DNA of 64,000 nt from Synechocystis salina LEGE 00031 (GCF_015207985.1 NZ_JADEVV010000001.1:62001-126000); one strand, 5' to 3'. Positions 1-9,215 are shown, counted from the first letter of the stretch. Notes: generated from the letters alone by a model not told the origin. Numbers and translations are program-made.

Positions 1-1
1 T

Positions 2-223
2 ATCCTCAAAACTCCTCCTGCTTCAGTGCTAATCCGCAAAGCCGCCGGGGTGGAAAAAGGCTCTAGTGAACCGAACAAAACTAAAGTGGCTTCCATTACC
101 CGGGACCAACTGCGGGAAATCGCCCAAACCAAATTGCCCGATCTCAATGCCAATGACATTGATGCCGCCATGAATATCATTGAAGGCACCGCCCGCAACA
201 TGGGTATCACCGTCAACAGCTAA
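2..223 (+). CDS. rplK: 50S ribosomal protein L11, C-terminal part
   Basis: The open frame enters from the left edge in frame 2 and ends at a TAA. It gives 73 residues of the L11 C-terminal RNA-binding domain, which binds the GTPase-associated region of 23S rRNA. The diagnostic stretch is [18 protein letters not shown] followed by a lysine-containing loop and the helix with [16 protein letters not shown]. The start and the N-terminal domain lie outside the window. It is followed by rplA, rplJ and rplL in the usual bacterial order, so it is the upstream part of the L11-L1-L10-L12 cluster. Confidence 0.95.
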   Translation: MLKTPPASVLIRKAAGVEKGSSEPNKTKVASITRDQLREIAQTKLPDLNANDIDAAMNIIEGTARNMGITVNS

Positions 224-313
224 GCACAGTTCACGGCTTGAGCCGATTAAGTTTTCTATTTATTTCGGGGAGAAGTTCCCTACTTCGCCAGTACCCAAGG
301 AGTTACCAAATCC

Positions 314-1030
314 ATGACTAAAAAGCTTTCAAAACGGATGCAGGCGGCGATCGCCAAGGTAGATGACAGCAAACTCTATGGCCCCCTGGAGGCGATGGAA
401 CTGCTGAAGGAAACCGCCACTGCTAAATTTGACGAAACCGCAGAGGTCCATATTCGCCTAGGCATTGACCCCAAATACAGTGACCAACAAATTCGGACCA
501 CCGTTTCCTTACCTAAGGGCACTGGGCAAACAGTACGGGTAGCAGTCTTAGCCCGGGGGGAAAAGGTCAAGGAAGCCACCGATGCTGGGGCCGATATTGC
601 CGGTTCTGAAGAATTGATTGAAGAAATTCAAAAGGGCATGATGGACTTTGACGTGCTCATTGCCACTCCCGATATGATGCCCAAAATTGCCCGGCTGGGT
701 AAACAATTAGGGCCCCGGGGCCTGATGCCTTCTCCCAAGGGGGGGACGGTAACAGCGGACGTGACGGCGGCGGTCAATGAATTTAAAGCAGGAAAATTAG
801 AATTCCGGGCTGATCGTACGGGCATCGTTCATGTTATGTTTGGAAAGGCCTCTTTTTCTGCCGATGATCTGTTGGCGAATTTAAAAGCGCTGCAAGAGAC
901 CATTGACCGCAATCGTCCTTCGGGGGCTAAGGGGCGTTTTTGGCGCACCGTGTTTGTGTCCAGTTCCATGGGTCCTTCCATCCCCGTAGACGTTAGTGCT
1001 TTACGCGATCTGAAGTTTGAGGATAACTAA
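314..1030 (+). CDS. rplA: 50S ribosomal protein L1
   Basis: The product is 238 residues, the usual length for bacterial L1, the protein of the mobile stalk at the ribosomal E site. The N-terminal KLSKRMQAA and the conserved L1 signature with [15 protein letters not shown] near the C-terminus identify it. AAGGAG stands 11 bases before the ATG. It lies 90 bases after rplK in the same direction, so the two are probably co-transcribed. L1 of many bacteria represses its own operon by binding the mRNA; I did not find a clear copy of that site here. Confidence 0.97.
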   Translation: MTKKLSKRMQAAIAKVDDSKLYGPLEAMELLKETATAKFDETAEVHIRLGIDPKYSDQQIRTTVSLPKGTGQTVRVAVLARGEKVKEATDAGADIAGSEELIEEIQKGMMDFDVLIATPDMMPKIARLGKQLGPRGLMPSPKGGTVTADVTAAVNEFKAGKLEFRADRTGIVHVMFGKASFSADDLLANLKALQETIDRNRPSGAKGRFWRTVFVSSSMGPSIPVDVSALRDLKFEDN

Positions 1031-1075
1031 GCGACGACAATTTCCGAGTCATTTCTAGCCACTATTCATTTAACT

Positions 1076-1137
1076 GGCTACGCCAAAGACCGCAGGAGCA
1101 ATTAGGGTTGCTTAATTAACCTGCCGAGGTTGAAGCC
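1076..1137 (+). ncRNA. L10 leader (ribosomal protein autoregulatory RNA)
   Basis: The segment between rplA and rplJ carries the conserved core of the L10 leader family: CCAAAGACCGCAGGAGCA, then a stem-loop, then CCTGCCGAGGT. Pairings can be read directly. GGCT at 1076-1079 pairs with AGCC at 1134-1137, GCAGG at 1092-1096 with CCTGC at 1120-1124, and AGCAA at 1097-1101 with TTGCT at 1109-1113. In other bacteria the L10(L12) complex binds this structure and lowers expression of rplJ-rplL. Its position directly ahead of rplJ fits that role. Confidence 0.85.
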
Positions 1138-1195
1138 TGAATCAAGATTTAAGTCTGGGGGAATTTTTTCCGCTGGCTTTTGATTCTTTGCTTCA

Positions 1196-1226
1196 GCCCC
1201 GGCGATCGCCAAGGGGCATTTTTATT
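1196..1226 (+). terminator. Terminator-like hairpin between L10 leader and rplJ
   Basis: GCCCC at 1196-1200 pairs with GGGGC at 1213-1217 around the HIP1 palindrome GGCGATCGCC, and ATTTTTATT follows. This is the form of an intrinsic terminator. It lies after the L10 leader and before the rplJ ribosome-binding site, so it may act as an attenuator or simply end rplK-rplA transcripts. Which one applies cannot be told from the sequence. Confidence 0.55.
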
Positions 1227-1255
1227 GTGTGTTTAATGCTTGCTATCCCAACCCC

Positions 1256-1265
1256 AAGGAGGTGA
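1256..1265 (+). promoter_or_regulatory. Strong Shine-Dalgarno site that fixes the rplJ start
   Basis: AAGGAGGTGA is a near-perfect complement to the 16S rRNA 3' end. It lies 7 bases before ATG 1273, which argues for that start over an in-frame ATG at 1240 that lies upstream of the site. Confidence 0.85.
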
Positions 1266-1272
1266 AACCCGA

Positions 1273-1794
1273 ATGGGAAGAACGAGAGAAAATAAAGCGA
1301 CGGTAATCACCGAAGTCCAGGAGTTGTTCCAGGACGCCCAGATGACCATGGTCATTGATTATCAGGGATTGACCGTTGCCGAAATTACCGATTTACGGAA
1401 CCGACTCCGCCCCCTGGGTGGAACCTGTAAAATCGCCAAAAATACCTTAGTCCGTCGGGCTTTGGCTGGGCAAGAAGCCTGGTCCCCCATGGAAGAATTC
1501 CTGACGGGAACTACAGCAATTGTGGTGCTCAAGGATGACCTGGGTGGGGCCATCAAGGCCTACAAAAAATTCCAGAAAGATACCAAAAAAACCCAACTCA
1601 AAGGGGGGGTACTGGAAGGAAAAAGCCTGTCCCAAGCTGACGTGGAGGCGATCGGTGATCTGCCCTCCAAAGAGCAACTCATGGGTCAAATTGCCGGAGG
1701 CATCAACGCCCTGGCTACCAAGATTGCCCTGGGCATCAAAGAAGTTCCGGCTTCCGTGGCCCGTGGTCTCCAAGCCCATGTGGACAAGGAATAG
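1273..1794 (+). CDS. rplJ: 50S ribosomal protein L10
   Basis: The protein is 173 residues and begins MGRTRENKATVITEVQELF, typical of L10, the base of the ribosomal stalk that carries the L12 dimers. The conserved AKNTLVRRAL motif follows at about residue 48. The start was set by the AAGGAGGTGA site just upstream; a longer frame from 1240 would put this site inside the gene. The gene sits between the L10 leader RNA and rplL, so L10 and L12 are made together and are probably controlled by the leader. Confidence 0.96.
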   Translation: MGRTRENKATVITEVQELFQDAQMTMVIDYQGLTVAEITDLRNRLRPLGGTCKIAKNTLVRRALAGQEAWSPMEEFLTGTTAIVVLKDDLGGAIKAYKKFQKDTKKTQLKGGVLEGKSLSQADVEAIGDLPSKEQLMGQIAGGINALATKIALGIKEVPASVARGLQAHVDKE

Positions 1795-1883
1795 GGTTGT
1801 TTTTCACCCTGCTTGTCCCAAAACCATTTGCTTTGGGTTTGTCTAGTTAGATCTAACCTACTTATCCTATAGGAGTCATTTCT

Positions 1884-2270
1884 ATGTCCGCTGCAACCGA
1901 TCAAATTTTAGAACAGTTAAAAAGTCTTTCCCTGTTGGAAGCTTCCGAGTTAGTTAAACAAATCGAAGAAGCTTTTGGTGTTAGCGCCGCTGCCCCCGTT
2001 GGTGGCATGGTTATGGCCGCTGCTGCTGCTGCCCCCGCTGAAGCTGCTGAAGAAAAAACTGAATTCGACGTTATCCTCGAAGAAGTACCCGCCGACAAGA
2101 AAATTGCCGTGCTTAAAGTTGTCCGCACCATCACTGGTTTGGGTCTGAAAGAAGCCAAAGAGTTGGTGGAATCTACCCCCAAAGCCATCAAAGAAGCTAC
2201 CGGCAAAGATGATGCTGAAGCCATCAAAAAACAAGTGGAAGAAGCTGGTGGTAAAGCCGCGGTTAAATAG
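1884..2270 (+). CDS. rplL: 50S ribosomal protein L7/L12
   Basis: The product has 128 residues in the standard L12 layout: an N-terminal dimerisation domain (about 1-32), a flexible Ala/Pro-rich hinge (about 33-57) and a C-terminal domain that contacts translation factors (58-128, with [20 protein letters not shown]). ATAGGAGTC gives a ribosome-binding site upstream of the ATG. It lies 89 bases after rplJ and is followed by a strong terminator, so it is the last gene of the cluster. Confidence 0.97.
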   Translation: MSAATDQILEQLKSLSLLEASELVKQIEEAFGVSAAAPVGGMVMAAAAAAPAEAAEEKTEFDVILEEVPADKKIAVLKVVRTITGLGLKEAKELVESTPKAIKEATGKDDAEAIKKQVEEAGGKAAVK

Positions 2271-2373
2271 TCGTTTGGCATATTTGCCCAACCATTTAAC
2301 TGATTGCTTACCCATCGATCATTTTCCTATTAGAAATTGAATTGATAGGGGTTAACCTAATCACTCTTTTTCT

Positions 2374-2408
2374 CGGGCCAGGGTTTTTCCTTGGCCCGTT
2401 TATTTTTG
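2374..2408 (+). terminator. Rho-independent terminator after rplL
   Basis: CGGGCCA at 2374-2380 pairs with TGGCCCG at 2392-2398, extended by GG/CC around a T-rich loop, and TTTATTTTTG follows. It closes the ribosomal protein cluster and separates it from aroC. Confidence 0.9.
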
Positions 2409-2470
2409 TCTATGCCTAGTTACAAAAAATACCTAAAATAAAAGACTGGTCAGTCAGTATTGGATATTTT

Positions 2471-3562
2471 ATGGGCAGCACATTTGGCAGTTTATTCCGC
2501 ATTACCACCTTTGGTGAATCCCATGGGGGCGGCGTGGGGGTAATTATCGATGGTTGCCCTCCCCGGTTAGAAATTTCCCCAGAGGAAATCCAGGTGGACT
2601 TGGACCGACGGCGTCCAGGGCAGAGCAAAATTACTACCCCCCGTAAGGAAGCTGACCAGTGTGAAATCCTCTCCGGGGTATTTGAGGGCAAAACTTTGGG
2701 CACACCGATCGCCATTTTGGTCAGGAATAAAGATGCCCGTTCCCAGGATTACAACGAGATGGCGGTGAAATATCGTCCTTCCCACGCCGATGCCACCTAT
2801 GAAGCTAAATATGGTATCCGCAATTGGCAGGGGGGCGGCCGGTCTTCCGCCAGGGAAACCATTGGCCGAGTAGCCGCTGGGGCGATCGCCAAGAAGATCC
2901 TTGCCCAGTTCAATGGGGTGGAAATTGTGGCCTACGTGAAAAGTATCCAAGATATTGAGGCAGAGGTAGATACCAATGCGGTAACCATGGAACAGGTGGA
3001 AAGCAATATTGTCCGATGTCCCGACGGTAAAACGGCGGAAATGATGATTGAGCGCATCGACCAGGTGCTGAGGCAAAAAGACTCCATTGGCGGGGTAGTG
3101 GAATGTGTAATCCGCAATGCTCCGAAGGGATTGGGAGAGCCGGTATTTGATAAATTGGAGGCGGATTTGGCCAAAGCAATGATGTCTCTCCCGGCCACCA
3201 AAGGGTTTGAGTTTGGTTCTGGTTTTGCCGGTACTTTACTGACCGGCAGCCAACATAATGACGAATATTACCTGGATGAAGCAGGGGAATGGCGCACCCG
3301 TACCAACCGTTCCGGGGGAGTCCAGGGGGGCATCAGCAACGGCGAACCAATTATTATGCGTATAGCTTTTAAACCTACTGCCACCATTGGCCAGGAGCAA
3401 AAAACTGTCAGTAACATTGGGGAGGAAACTACCTTAGCTGCTAAAGGTCGCCATGATCCCTGTGTGTTACCTAGGGCCGTTCCCATGGTGGAAGCCATGG
3501 CTGCCCTGGTACTTTGTGACCATCTCTTGCGTTTCCAGGCCCAATGCAAAACCCTCCCTTAG
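2471..3562 (+). CDS. aroC: Chorismate synthase
   Basis: The enzyme converts 5-enolpyruvylshikimate-3-phosphate to chorismate with reduced FMN, the last common step to the aromatic amino acids, folate and quinones. The 363-residue length is normal. Family signatures are [18 protein letters not shown] near the N-terminus, [19 protein letters not shown] at about 121-139, and [12 protein letters not shown] near the C-terminus. It stands alone after the rplL terminator and needs its own promoter. The stop codon lies inside the first bases of a repeat-like segment described separately. Confidence 0.97.
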   Translation: MGSTFGSLFRITTFGESHGGGVGVIIDGCPPRLEISPEEIQVDLDRRRPGQSKITTPRKEADQCEILSGVFEGKTLGTPIAILVRNKDARSQDYNEMAVKYRPSHADATYEAKYGIRNWQGGGRSSARETIGRVAAGAIAKKILAQFNGVEIVAYVKSIQDIEAEVDTNAVTMEQVESNIVRCPDGKTAEMMIERIDQVLRQKDSIGGVVECVIRNAPKGLGEPVFDKLEADLAKAMMSLPATKGFEFGSGFAGTLLTGSQHNDEYYLDEAGEWRTRTNRSGGVQGGISNGEPIIMRIAFKPTATIGQEQKTVSNIGEETTLAAKGRHDPCVLPRAVPMVEAMAALVLCDHLLRFQAQCKTLP

Positions 3563-3660
3563 AAACTGTTTAGAAGTGTCAATTTTTCCCCTCAATCCGA
3601 TTTGTCCCAGAATTGAGAGTTGGGGGAACTTCTTGAATACACCCTTAGAACGGAATTTGA
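3559..3660. repeat. Possible MITE-like repeat, copy A
   Basis: This intergenic stretch starts CTTAGAAACTGTTT, overlapping the aroC stop. It contains TTTTTCCCCTCAA in the middle and ends TTGAATACACCCTTAGAAC. A second segment with the same three blocks in the same order is at about 7499-7630. Both abut a stop codon. The ends are only imperfectly inverted, so calling it a miniature transposable element is an inference. Confidence 0.35.
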
Positions 3661-3663
3661 ATT

Positions 3664-4248
3664 TTGGAACAGCTAAAACTGTTTGATGCGCCCTCCAGCT
3701 ATCGAGTCAAGCGGGAGCCAAAGTTGGCGCTCGATCGCCAGGGATTGGAAAATTGGCAGGGGAGAATCCAGCAATATCAACAGAGTCAACGGCAAACTGG
3801 ACAACCCCAACAAGTTTCCCTCTTTGATACCCCGGCCACCAGTTGGCACCATGCCGACGAAATTGACCCGTTTACTTTGCCCCAACAGTCTTCTCTGTTT
3901 TGGCGACAAGGTAAAGATGGGACGGCAATAGCAGGGGAGTATGAGGGTTGTTTATACTTTATTCTTGACCGCCGTTGGCCAATATTGCTTTACGTGGGGG
4001 AAACCAAATTAACCGCAGATCAACGTTGGCAGGGCACCCATGACTGTAAGGATTATATTTTGAGCTACATCGAATTACATCGCCGCTATGAATTGGAAGT
4101 GGAAGTGGTGGCCGCTTTTTGGCCCCATGTGCCCCCGGAGAAGAAAACGCTCCTGGCTTGGGAAAAGGAATTAATTCTTAAATGGCGATCGCCTTTTAAT
4201 AAAGAGTGTTGGCGTTGGTGGGGTCAGCCCTTTGGCAAATTGAGTTAA
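3664..4248 (+). CDS. GIY-YIG-like nuclease domain protein
   Basis: The 194-residue protein starts at TTG 3664; there is no ATG near this point and only a weak GGA upstream. The N-terminal half is Gln-rich and has no recognised fold. From about residue 95, CLYFILDRRWPILLYVGET resembles the GIY-YIG core strands in degenerate form, followed by the helix with a conserved Arg in DQRW. The later WEKELILKWRSPFNKECW resembles the Glu-to-Asn end of GIY-YIG nucleases. I infer a nucleic-acid cleaving or binding role; the substrate is unknown. It lies between aroC and a transglutaminase-like gene without an operon partner. Confidence 0.6.
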   Translation: MEQLKLFDAPSSYRVKREPKLALDRQGLENWQGRIQQYQQSQRQTGQPQQVSLFDTPATSWHHADEIDPFTLPQQSSLFWRQGKDGTAIAGEYEGCLYFILDRRWPILLYVGETKLTADQRWQGTHDCKDYILSYIELHRRYELEVEVVAAFWPHVPPEKKTLLAWEKELILKWRSPFNKECWRWWGQPFGKLS

Positions 4249-4437
4249 GTTCCAGCAAAAATGGCCTCACCCCCTTAGTACAAAGGAAAAGTGGACGGGC
4301 AACTACCTGCGGATTCACCGAGCTACTCAACTTGGCGGAAGGTTACAATGCTTTTTGATGATCATTTTTTAGCAACAAACTGGTTTGTGTCTCACAAAAC
4401 CCCATTTCGTTAGCAACAAAACCTCTCCTCTCCATCA

Positions 4438-6744
4438 ATGACTTCCTCCACCCCCGTCTCCCGTTGGTTAGAGCAATGGCAAGCCCGTTTTGAAGCTGTG
4501 CCGGTCCCCAAAACGGAGGAATCCATTGTTTTCCGCATTTTGGTGCAGTTAATGGTGATTGTGGGTATTGTTGCCACTGACGTAGCGGCCCAAACCACCT
4601 GGAGTTTATGGGCCATTCCCCTCAGTATTATTGGTTCCTGGTGGAGTTGGCGACAAAGAAAAAAGAAAAATATTGCCCTCAAATTTTTGCTGGCGATCGC
4701 CATGGTGGCCATGTTGTTCGTCTTCTTAGGCAACTTGGTGGAAAACCTAAATGCTAGCCAGGTGGCCCTAGCGGGGCTATTGGTGCAACTGCAGGTATTG
4801 CACAGTTTTGATTTGCCCCAGCGTAAAGATTTAGGCTACTCCATGGTGATTGGACTAATCCTTTTGGGGGTGGCGGGTACCCTATCCCAAACCTTGGCCT
4901 TTGCCCCCTGGTTGCTACTTTTTTTAGCTGTGGCCATTCCCACCTTAGTGTTGGATTATCGTTCCCGTTTGGGTTTAGAAGGAATTCCCTTCGCCCTGTG
5001 GAAAAGTGGTGGGGAACGGAGTTCATCCCATCAGGCAGAATATTCCCCCCTAGTACCGAGAAAATTGTTAGCTCTGTTGGCAGTAACCCTAGCCTTTGGA
5101 CTGTTATTGTTTGCCCTGATGCCCCGTTTTCCTGGTTATAGACTGCAAAGTTTTCCTGTGTCCAGCCCTGGGGAAGTACAACAGCAAACCTTCGAGGGAC
5201 AAAATCAAGATATCAATAACCCCGGTTATCGTCGGGGCGACGGCACTGGTACCGGCGGCGAGGGAGATGGTTCAGAACCAGGGCAGGTGGATGACACCTT
5301 TTACTATGGTTTTAACAGCCGCATGAACCAAAATTTACGGGGGCAAATGACCAAACAATTGGTGCTCCGGGTGCGTTCCCAAGCCCCAGGTTTTTGGAAA
5401 GCGTTGTCCTTTGACCACTACACCGGCCAGGGATGGGAAATTACTGATAACACGAAAATTACCACAGTGGAACGATCGCCATGGTCCTATCGTTTTGTGC
5501 TGGATAACATTGATTCCCTGATGGAAACGGAGAGTGTGGTGCAAACCTACACCGCTGTAATGGATTTACCTAATGTGATCCCAAGCCTCTATCACCCTAG
5601 ATTTTTATACTTTCCCACCAGGGAAGTGGGCATAGACCCCAATGGCAGTTTACGATCGCCGGTGGGCTTACTGGAGGGCATTACCTACACAGTCATTTCG
5701 GAAGTACCGGTGCGCAACCGGACTATGTTACAGAGCTATCGCATTCCCCCAGAAGTCAAAATCCCCCCCCCATTGCTCCAAGTGCCACCGGATATTAAAT
5801 CAGCGGTGCGGGCCAAAGCGGAAGAACTGCTAGCCAAATCGGAACGACCCTTGGAAACGCCCTATGAAATTTCCCTCTACTTAACCCAGGCTCTCAAGCA
5901 GAATTACCGTATCCGCACCGATTTGCCATTTTTTGAAGACGACGAAGATTTGGTCACAGCCTTTTTGTTTGAATACCAAGGAGGTTTGCCGGACCACTTT
6001 GCCACAGTATTGACCATTATGCTGCGGAGTTTAGATATTCCCGCCCGGCTAACGGTAGGGTTTGCCCCTGGACAGTTTAACCCCTTCACTGGTTATTATT
6101 TGGTCCACAACACCGATGCCTATGCTCTGACGGAGGTATTTTTTCCCCGGCTGGGTTGGTTTATGTTCGATCCTATTCCCGGCCATGAACTCTATCCCCC
6201 CTCCATCGAAGATAACGAAACGTTTAGCGTACTTCAGCAAATTTGGCGTTGGGTCGCCGGTTGGTTGCCTTCCCCGGTGAGCAGTTTCCTGGCCAATGTC
6301 TGGGCAGCCGTCACCGGATTCCTTGTCACTGTTCTACGGTGGTTTTGGAACTTAGTTTCCACCAGCTTGGGCGGCGCTTTACTCGGACTAATTTTGGCGA
6401 TCGCCGCTGGATTTCTGGGTTGGCTTGGTTGGACCCAGGCTAAACGCTGGTTACAATATCGCCGCTTGGCTAGACTCCATCCCATGGCTAGGCTTTATCA
6501 AACTTTGCTTTACGACCTCGAACAACGGGGTTTTCGTAAAAGTCGAGCCCAAACTCCAGGGGAATTTGCCCAATCCCTACGGGAGCATTTAACCCCGGAA
6601 CAAGTAGAAATAATTGTGGAAATTTCCAGCGCCTATGTGGCTTGGCGTTATGGAGAGCAACAAGCCCACCTAGATTATCTGGGTCAGCAGTTTAGACTTC
6701 TAGAACGCAGTTGGCGGAGCAAGGCAAAAATAAAGCTAATCTAA
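4438..6744 (+). CDS. TgpA-like transglutaminase-fold membrane protein, catalytic residues lost
   Basis: The 768-residue protein has the TgpA layout: several membrane segments in the first 230 residues, a periplasmic region with a Gly-rich linker (about 260-285), a transglutaminase-like domain at about 470-585, another membrane helix near 640-665 and a C-terminal cytosolic domain of DUF4129 type. The transglutaminase core reads GGLPDHFATVL where active members have a Cys before the acidic residue and His; here it is Pro518. The catalytic His position in DAYAL is Tyr562. The Asp of FMFDPIPG (578) is kept. The fold is clear, but classical Cys protease or transglutaminase activity is unlikely. 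The role is unknown; envelope scaffolding is a guess. Confidence 0.75.
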   Translation: MTSSTPVSRWLEQWQARFEAVPVPKTEESIVFRILVQLMVIVGIVATDVAAQTTWSLWAIPLSIIGSWWSWRQRKKKNIALKFLLAIAMVAMLFVFLGNLVENLNASQVALAGLLVQLQVLHSFDLPQRKDLGYSMVIGLILLGVAGTLSQTLAFAPWLLLFLAVAIPTLVLDYRSRLGLEGIPFALWKSGGERSSSHQAEYSPLVPRKLLALLAVTLAFGLLLFALMPRFPGYRLQSFPVSSPGEVQQQTFEGQNQDINNPGYRRGDGTGTGGEGDGSEPGQVDDTFYYGFNSRMNQNLRGQMTKQLVLRVRSQAPGFWKALSFDHYTGQGWEITDNTKITTVERSPWSYRFVLDNIDSLMETESVVQTYTAVMDLPNVIPSLYHPRFLYFPTREVGIDPNGSLRSPVGLLEGITYTVISEVPVRNRTMLQSYRIPPEVKIPPPLLQVPPDIKSAVRAKAEELLAKSERPLETPYEISLYLTQALKQNYRIRTDLPFFEDDEDLVTAFLFEYQGGLPDHFATVLTIMLRSLDIPARLTVGFAPGQFNPFTGYYLVHNTDAYALTEVFFPRLGWFMFDPIPGHELYPPSIEDNETFSVLQQIWRWVAGWLPSPVSSFLANVWAAVTGFLVTVLRWFWNLVSTSLGGALLGLILAIAAGFLGWLGWTQAKRWLQYRRLARLHPMARLYQTLLYDLEQRGFRKSRAQTPGEFAQSLREHLTPEQVEIIVEISSAYVAWRYGEQQAHLDYLGQQFRLLERSWRSKAKIKLI

Positions 6745-6841
6745 AATATGTCTGGGTTTAAATCGATGTTTTTTTGAGGTTAAACGATAGCAAAAAGTTG
6801 AAGCTAAACTTGAATAAGCCAAATAAAACAGGGTATCAATT

Positions 6842-7411
6842 ATGGTCGTTGCTACAACTAAAATCCTAACAGCGGCGGAGTATCTGCAACGGGAAGAACA
6901 GGCCACTGAAAAAAGTGAGTTTATCCAAGGAGAAATTATTCCCATGGCCGGAGCCTCCGCGAACCATAACTATCTAACAGGAAAACTTCATGCCCTGCTA
7001 CTATTTGCCCTGGAAGATCATGGCTATTCTGTATTTATGAGCGATATGAGGTTATGGATTGCTGAGTCTGAAAGTTATTTTTACCCCGATGTGATGGTAA
7101 TTGCGGCAGAGCCAAAGTTTACTGATAATAGCCAGATGGCGCTGACCAATCCCTGTTTGATTGCAGAAGTTCTCTCCACTTCAACAGCGGGCTTTGATAA
7201 AAATCAGAAATTTGGTTTTTACCGGACTATTCCCCAATTACAGGAATATTTATTAATTGATCAATCCTGTTATCGGGTGGAGCATTATCAAAAAGTTGGC
7301 GATCGTCAATGGTTATTAACGGAACTGATGGGAGAAGATGCCGAAATTGAATTTAGTTTTATGAAAATAAAAATCAAACTTGTGGAGCTTTATAAACGGG
7401 TTGATTTTTAA
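6842..7411 (+). CDS. Uma2 family (DUF820) PD-(D/E)XK nuclease-like protein
   Basis: The protein is 189 residues and matches the Uma2 family, which is very expanded in cyanobacteria. The N-terminal TAAEYLQREE leads into a region typical of the family. PDVMVIA and IAEVLSTSTAGFD supply the Asp and Glu of the PD-(D/E)XK core, and QEYLLIDQ is a conserved strand. The function is not settled: it was named a putative restriction endonuclease, but members occur singly without a methylase, as here. It starts 97 bases after the transglutaminase-like gene. Base composition is more AT-rich than that of its neighbours, which fits a mobile accessory gene. Confidence 0.85.
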   Translation: MVVATTKILTAAEYLQREEQATEKSEFIQGEIIPMAGASANHNYLTGKLHALLLFALEDHGYSVFMSDMRLWIAESESYFYPDVMVIAAEPKFTDNSQMALTNPCLIAEVLSTSTAGFDKNQKFGFYRTIPQLQEYLLIDQSCYRVEHYQKVGDRQWLLTELMGEDAEIEFSFMKIKIKLVELYKRVDF

Positions 7412-7498
7412 AAATGACCAATCCACCGACTCCCCCAAACAGCACAACATAAAACCGCTGGGGGCACTGGCCAAACACCGTTGGTTAACCGGTAGAGC

Positions 7499-7630
7499 CT
7501 TAGAACCTGTTTGTAAAGTCTTATTTTGCTCCTAAATCTTCTCACTAAAGCTCCGGCAATACTGGGAGACTTTGCCTATATTTCCCCTCAAATTTTGGGG
7601 GGTCGGGGGGGATTTTCAAATACGTTCTTA
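7499..7630. repeat. Possible MITE-like repeat, copy B
   Basis: The segment begins CTTAGAACCTGTTT, contains TATTTCCCCTCAA, and ends CAAATACGTTCTTAA, touching the gatB stop codon. The ends are imperfect inverted repeats (TTAGAACCTGTTT against TAAGAACGTATTT, 10 of 13). It shares order and key blocks with the segment at 3559-3660. Confidence 0.35.
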
Positions 7631-9115
7631 AGCTTGGGCCAGTAGTTTACCAATTAATTGGTTAGTCAACTTTGGATCTGCCTTACCGCCGGTGCGTTTC
7701 ATCACTTGACCCACAAAGAAACCCTGCATATTGCCTTTGCCACTGCGGAACTTTTCCAACTCCTTGGGATGGTCCGCAATAACAGCTTGAATGATGGCAG
7801 TCAACTCATCGGGGTCAGAAATTTGCACCAAGCCCCTGGCTTCAATAATTTTCTGGGGAGAACCACCTTTTTCCAATAACTCCGGCAGAATATCCTTGGC
7901 AATTTTGCCGCTGATGGTGCCCTTGGTAATCAAAGCGATCAACTCCGCCAAAGCCGACGGTTTCAAGGCCAGCTCACCGATGGTCAAACGGTTGTTATTG
8001 AGGTAGGCGGCAATATCCTGGGTAACCCAGTTGGTCACTGCCTTCGGATCGGCCCCTGCATCCACCGCTTCCTCGAAATAGAACGCCACTTCCCGGTCTT
8101 CGGTTAATACTCGGGCATCGTAGGCAGATAAGCCCAAGTCTTTTTCATAGCGGGCCCGTTTAGCACTGGGGAGTTCCGGCAATGTCGCTAACCAAGCCTG
8201 TTGCTGTTGCTCGGAAACTTCTAGGGGGGGCAAGTCCGGTTCAGGAAAATAGCGATAATCGCTGGAGCCCTCCTTTTTCCGCATGCTGATGGTGCGCTGA
8301 CTGCCCTCTTCCCAGAGGCGGGTTTCTTGGTAAATTTCTTCCCCGTTGGCGATCGCCTCGATTTGTCTTTCAATTTCATACTCGATCGCCTTTTGGATCG
8401 CACTAAAGGAGTTCATGTTTTTGATCTCCACCTTGGTGCCAAATTCCTCTTGTCCGACAGGGCGCACAGAAATATTCACGTCACAACGGAGGGAACCTTC
8501 TTGCATATTGCCGTCGCTAATGCCTAGGTAACGTACCAGTTGCCGTAAAGATTGGGCATATTCCGCCGCTTCCTGCCCCGTGCGTAAATCTGGCTCCGAA
8601 ACGATCTCCAGTAATGGTACTCCAGTGCGATTAAAATCCACCAGGGAATGGGTCGACCCCGCCAGGCGATCGCTGCCTGCATGGACTAACTTGCCCGCGT
8701 CCTCTTCCATGTGTAGACGGGTGATGCCAATGGTTTTGCGGGTAATTTCTTTAGTTTTTTTATCCACCAACTCTATTTCCAAGGAGCCGTGTTCCACAAT
8801 GGGCAAATCAAACTGGGAAATTTGATAATTCTTGGGTAAATCCGGGTAAAAATACTGCTTACGGTCAAATTTGCTGTAGGGGGCAATCTGACCATTGATG
8901 GCCAGGCCAAGTTTCACCGCCGCCGCCAACACCTCTTCATTGAGTACCGGCAAAACCCCCGGATACCCCAAACACACCGGACAGACATTGGTGTTGGGGG
9001 GACTGTCAAAATCGGTGGAGCAATTACAAAAAATCTTACTGGCTGTGTTGAGCTGACAATGGGTTTCTAGCCCAATAATCGCTTCGTAATTGGTTTTAAC
9101 AGCAGTGGCAGTCAT
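7628..9115 (-). CDS. gatB: Aspartyl/glutamyl-tRNA amidotransferase subunit B
   Basis: This is the B subunit of GatCAB, which amidates misacylated Glu-tRNA(Gln) and Asp-tRNA(Asn). I chose ATG 9115 (MTATAVKTNYEAIIGLETH), giving 495 residues; an upstream in-frame start would add 24 residues that do not look conserved. Signatures are GLETHCQLNT at the N-terminus, a zinc-type Cys set FCNCST and CPVCLGYPG, DFNRTGVPLLEIVSEPD, and a helical C-terminal tail domain ending with GQVMKRTGGKADP. gatA and gatC are not nearby, which is usual in cyanobacteria. Confidence 0.96.
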   Translation of the reverse strand: MTATAVKTNYEAIIGLETHCQLNTASKIFCNCSTDFDSPPNTNVCPVCLGYPGVLPVLNEEVLAAAVKLGLAINGQIAPYSKFDRKQYFYPDLPKNYQISQFDLPIVEHGSLEIELVDKKTKEITRKTIGITRLHMEEDAGKLVHAGSDRLAGSTHSLVDFNRTGVPLLEIVSEPDLRTGQEAAEYAQSLRQLVRYLGISDGNMQEGSLRCDVNISVRPVGQEEFGTKVEIKNMNSFSAIQKAIEYEIERQIEAIANGEEIYQETRLWEEGSQRTISMRKKEGSSDYRYFPEPDLPPLEVSEQQQQAWLATLPELPSAKRARYEKDLGLSAYDARVLTEDREVAFYFEEAVDAGADPKAVTNWVTQDIAAYLNNNRLTIGELALKPSALAELIALITKGTISGKIAKDILPELLEKGGSPQKIIEARGLVQISDPDELTAIIQAVIADHPKELEKFRSGKGNMQGFFVGQVMKRTGGKADPKLTNQLIGKLLAQA

Positions 9116-9215
9116 GAATTTCCGGCATATTGGCTTCTCCCCATTCTGCCATACTCCCGCCGTCCAACGGGCATTTTTCTCCGTCATTAACCCCCAGGGG
9201 CGATCGGGTCAAAGC

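Noticed and set aside
4249-4437. Search for tRNA genes in this and other intergenic stretches
   Set aside because: No cloverleaf with a GGTTCRA-type T arm was found in any spacer that I read through.
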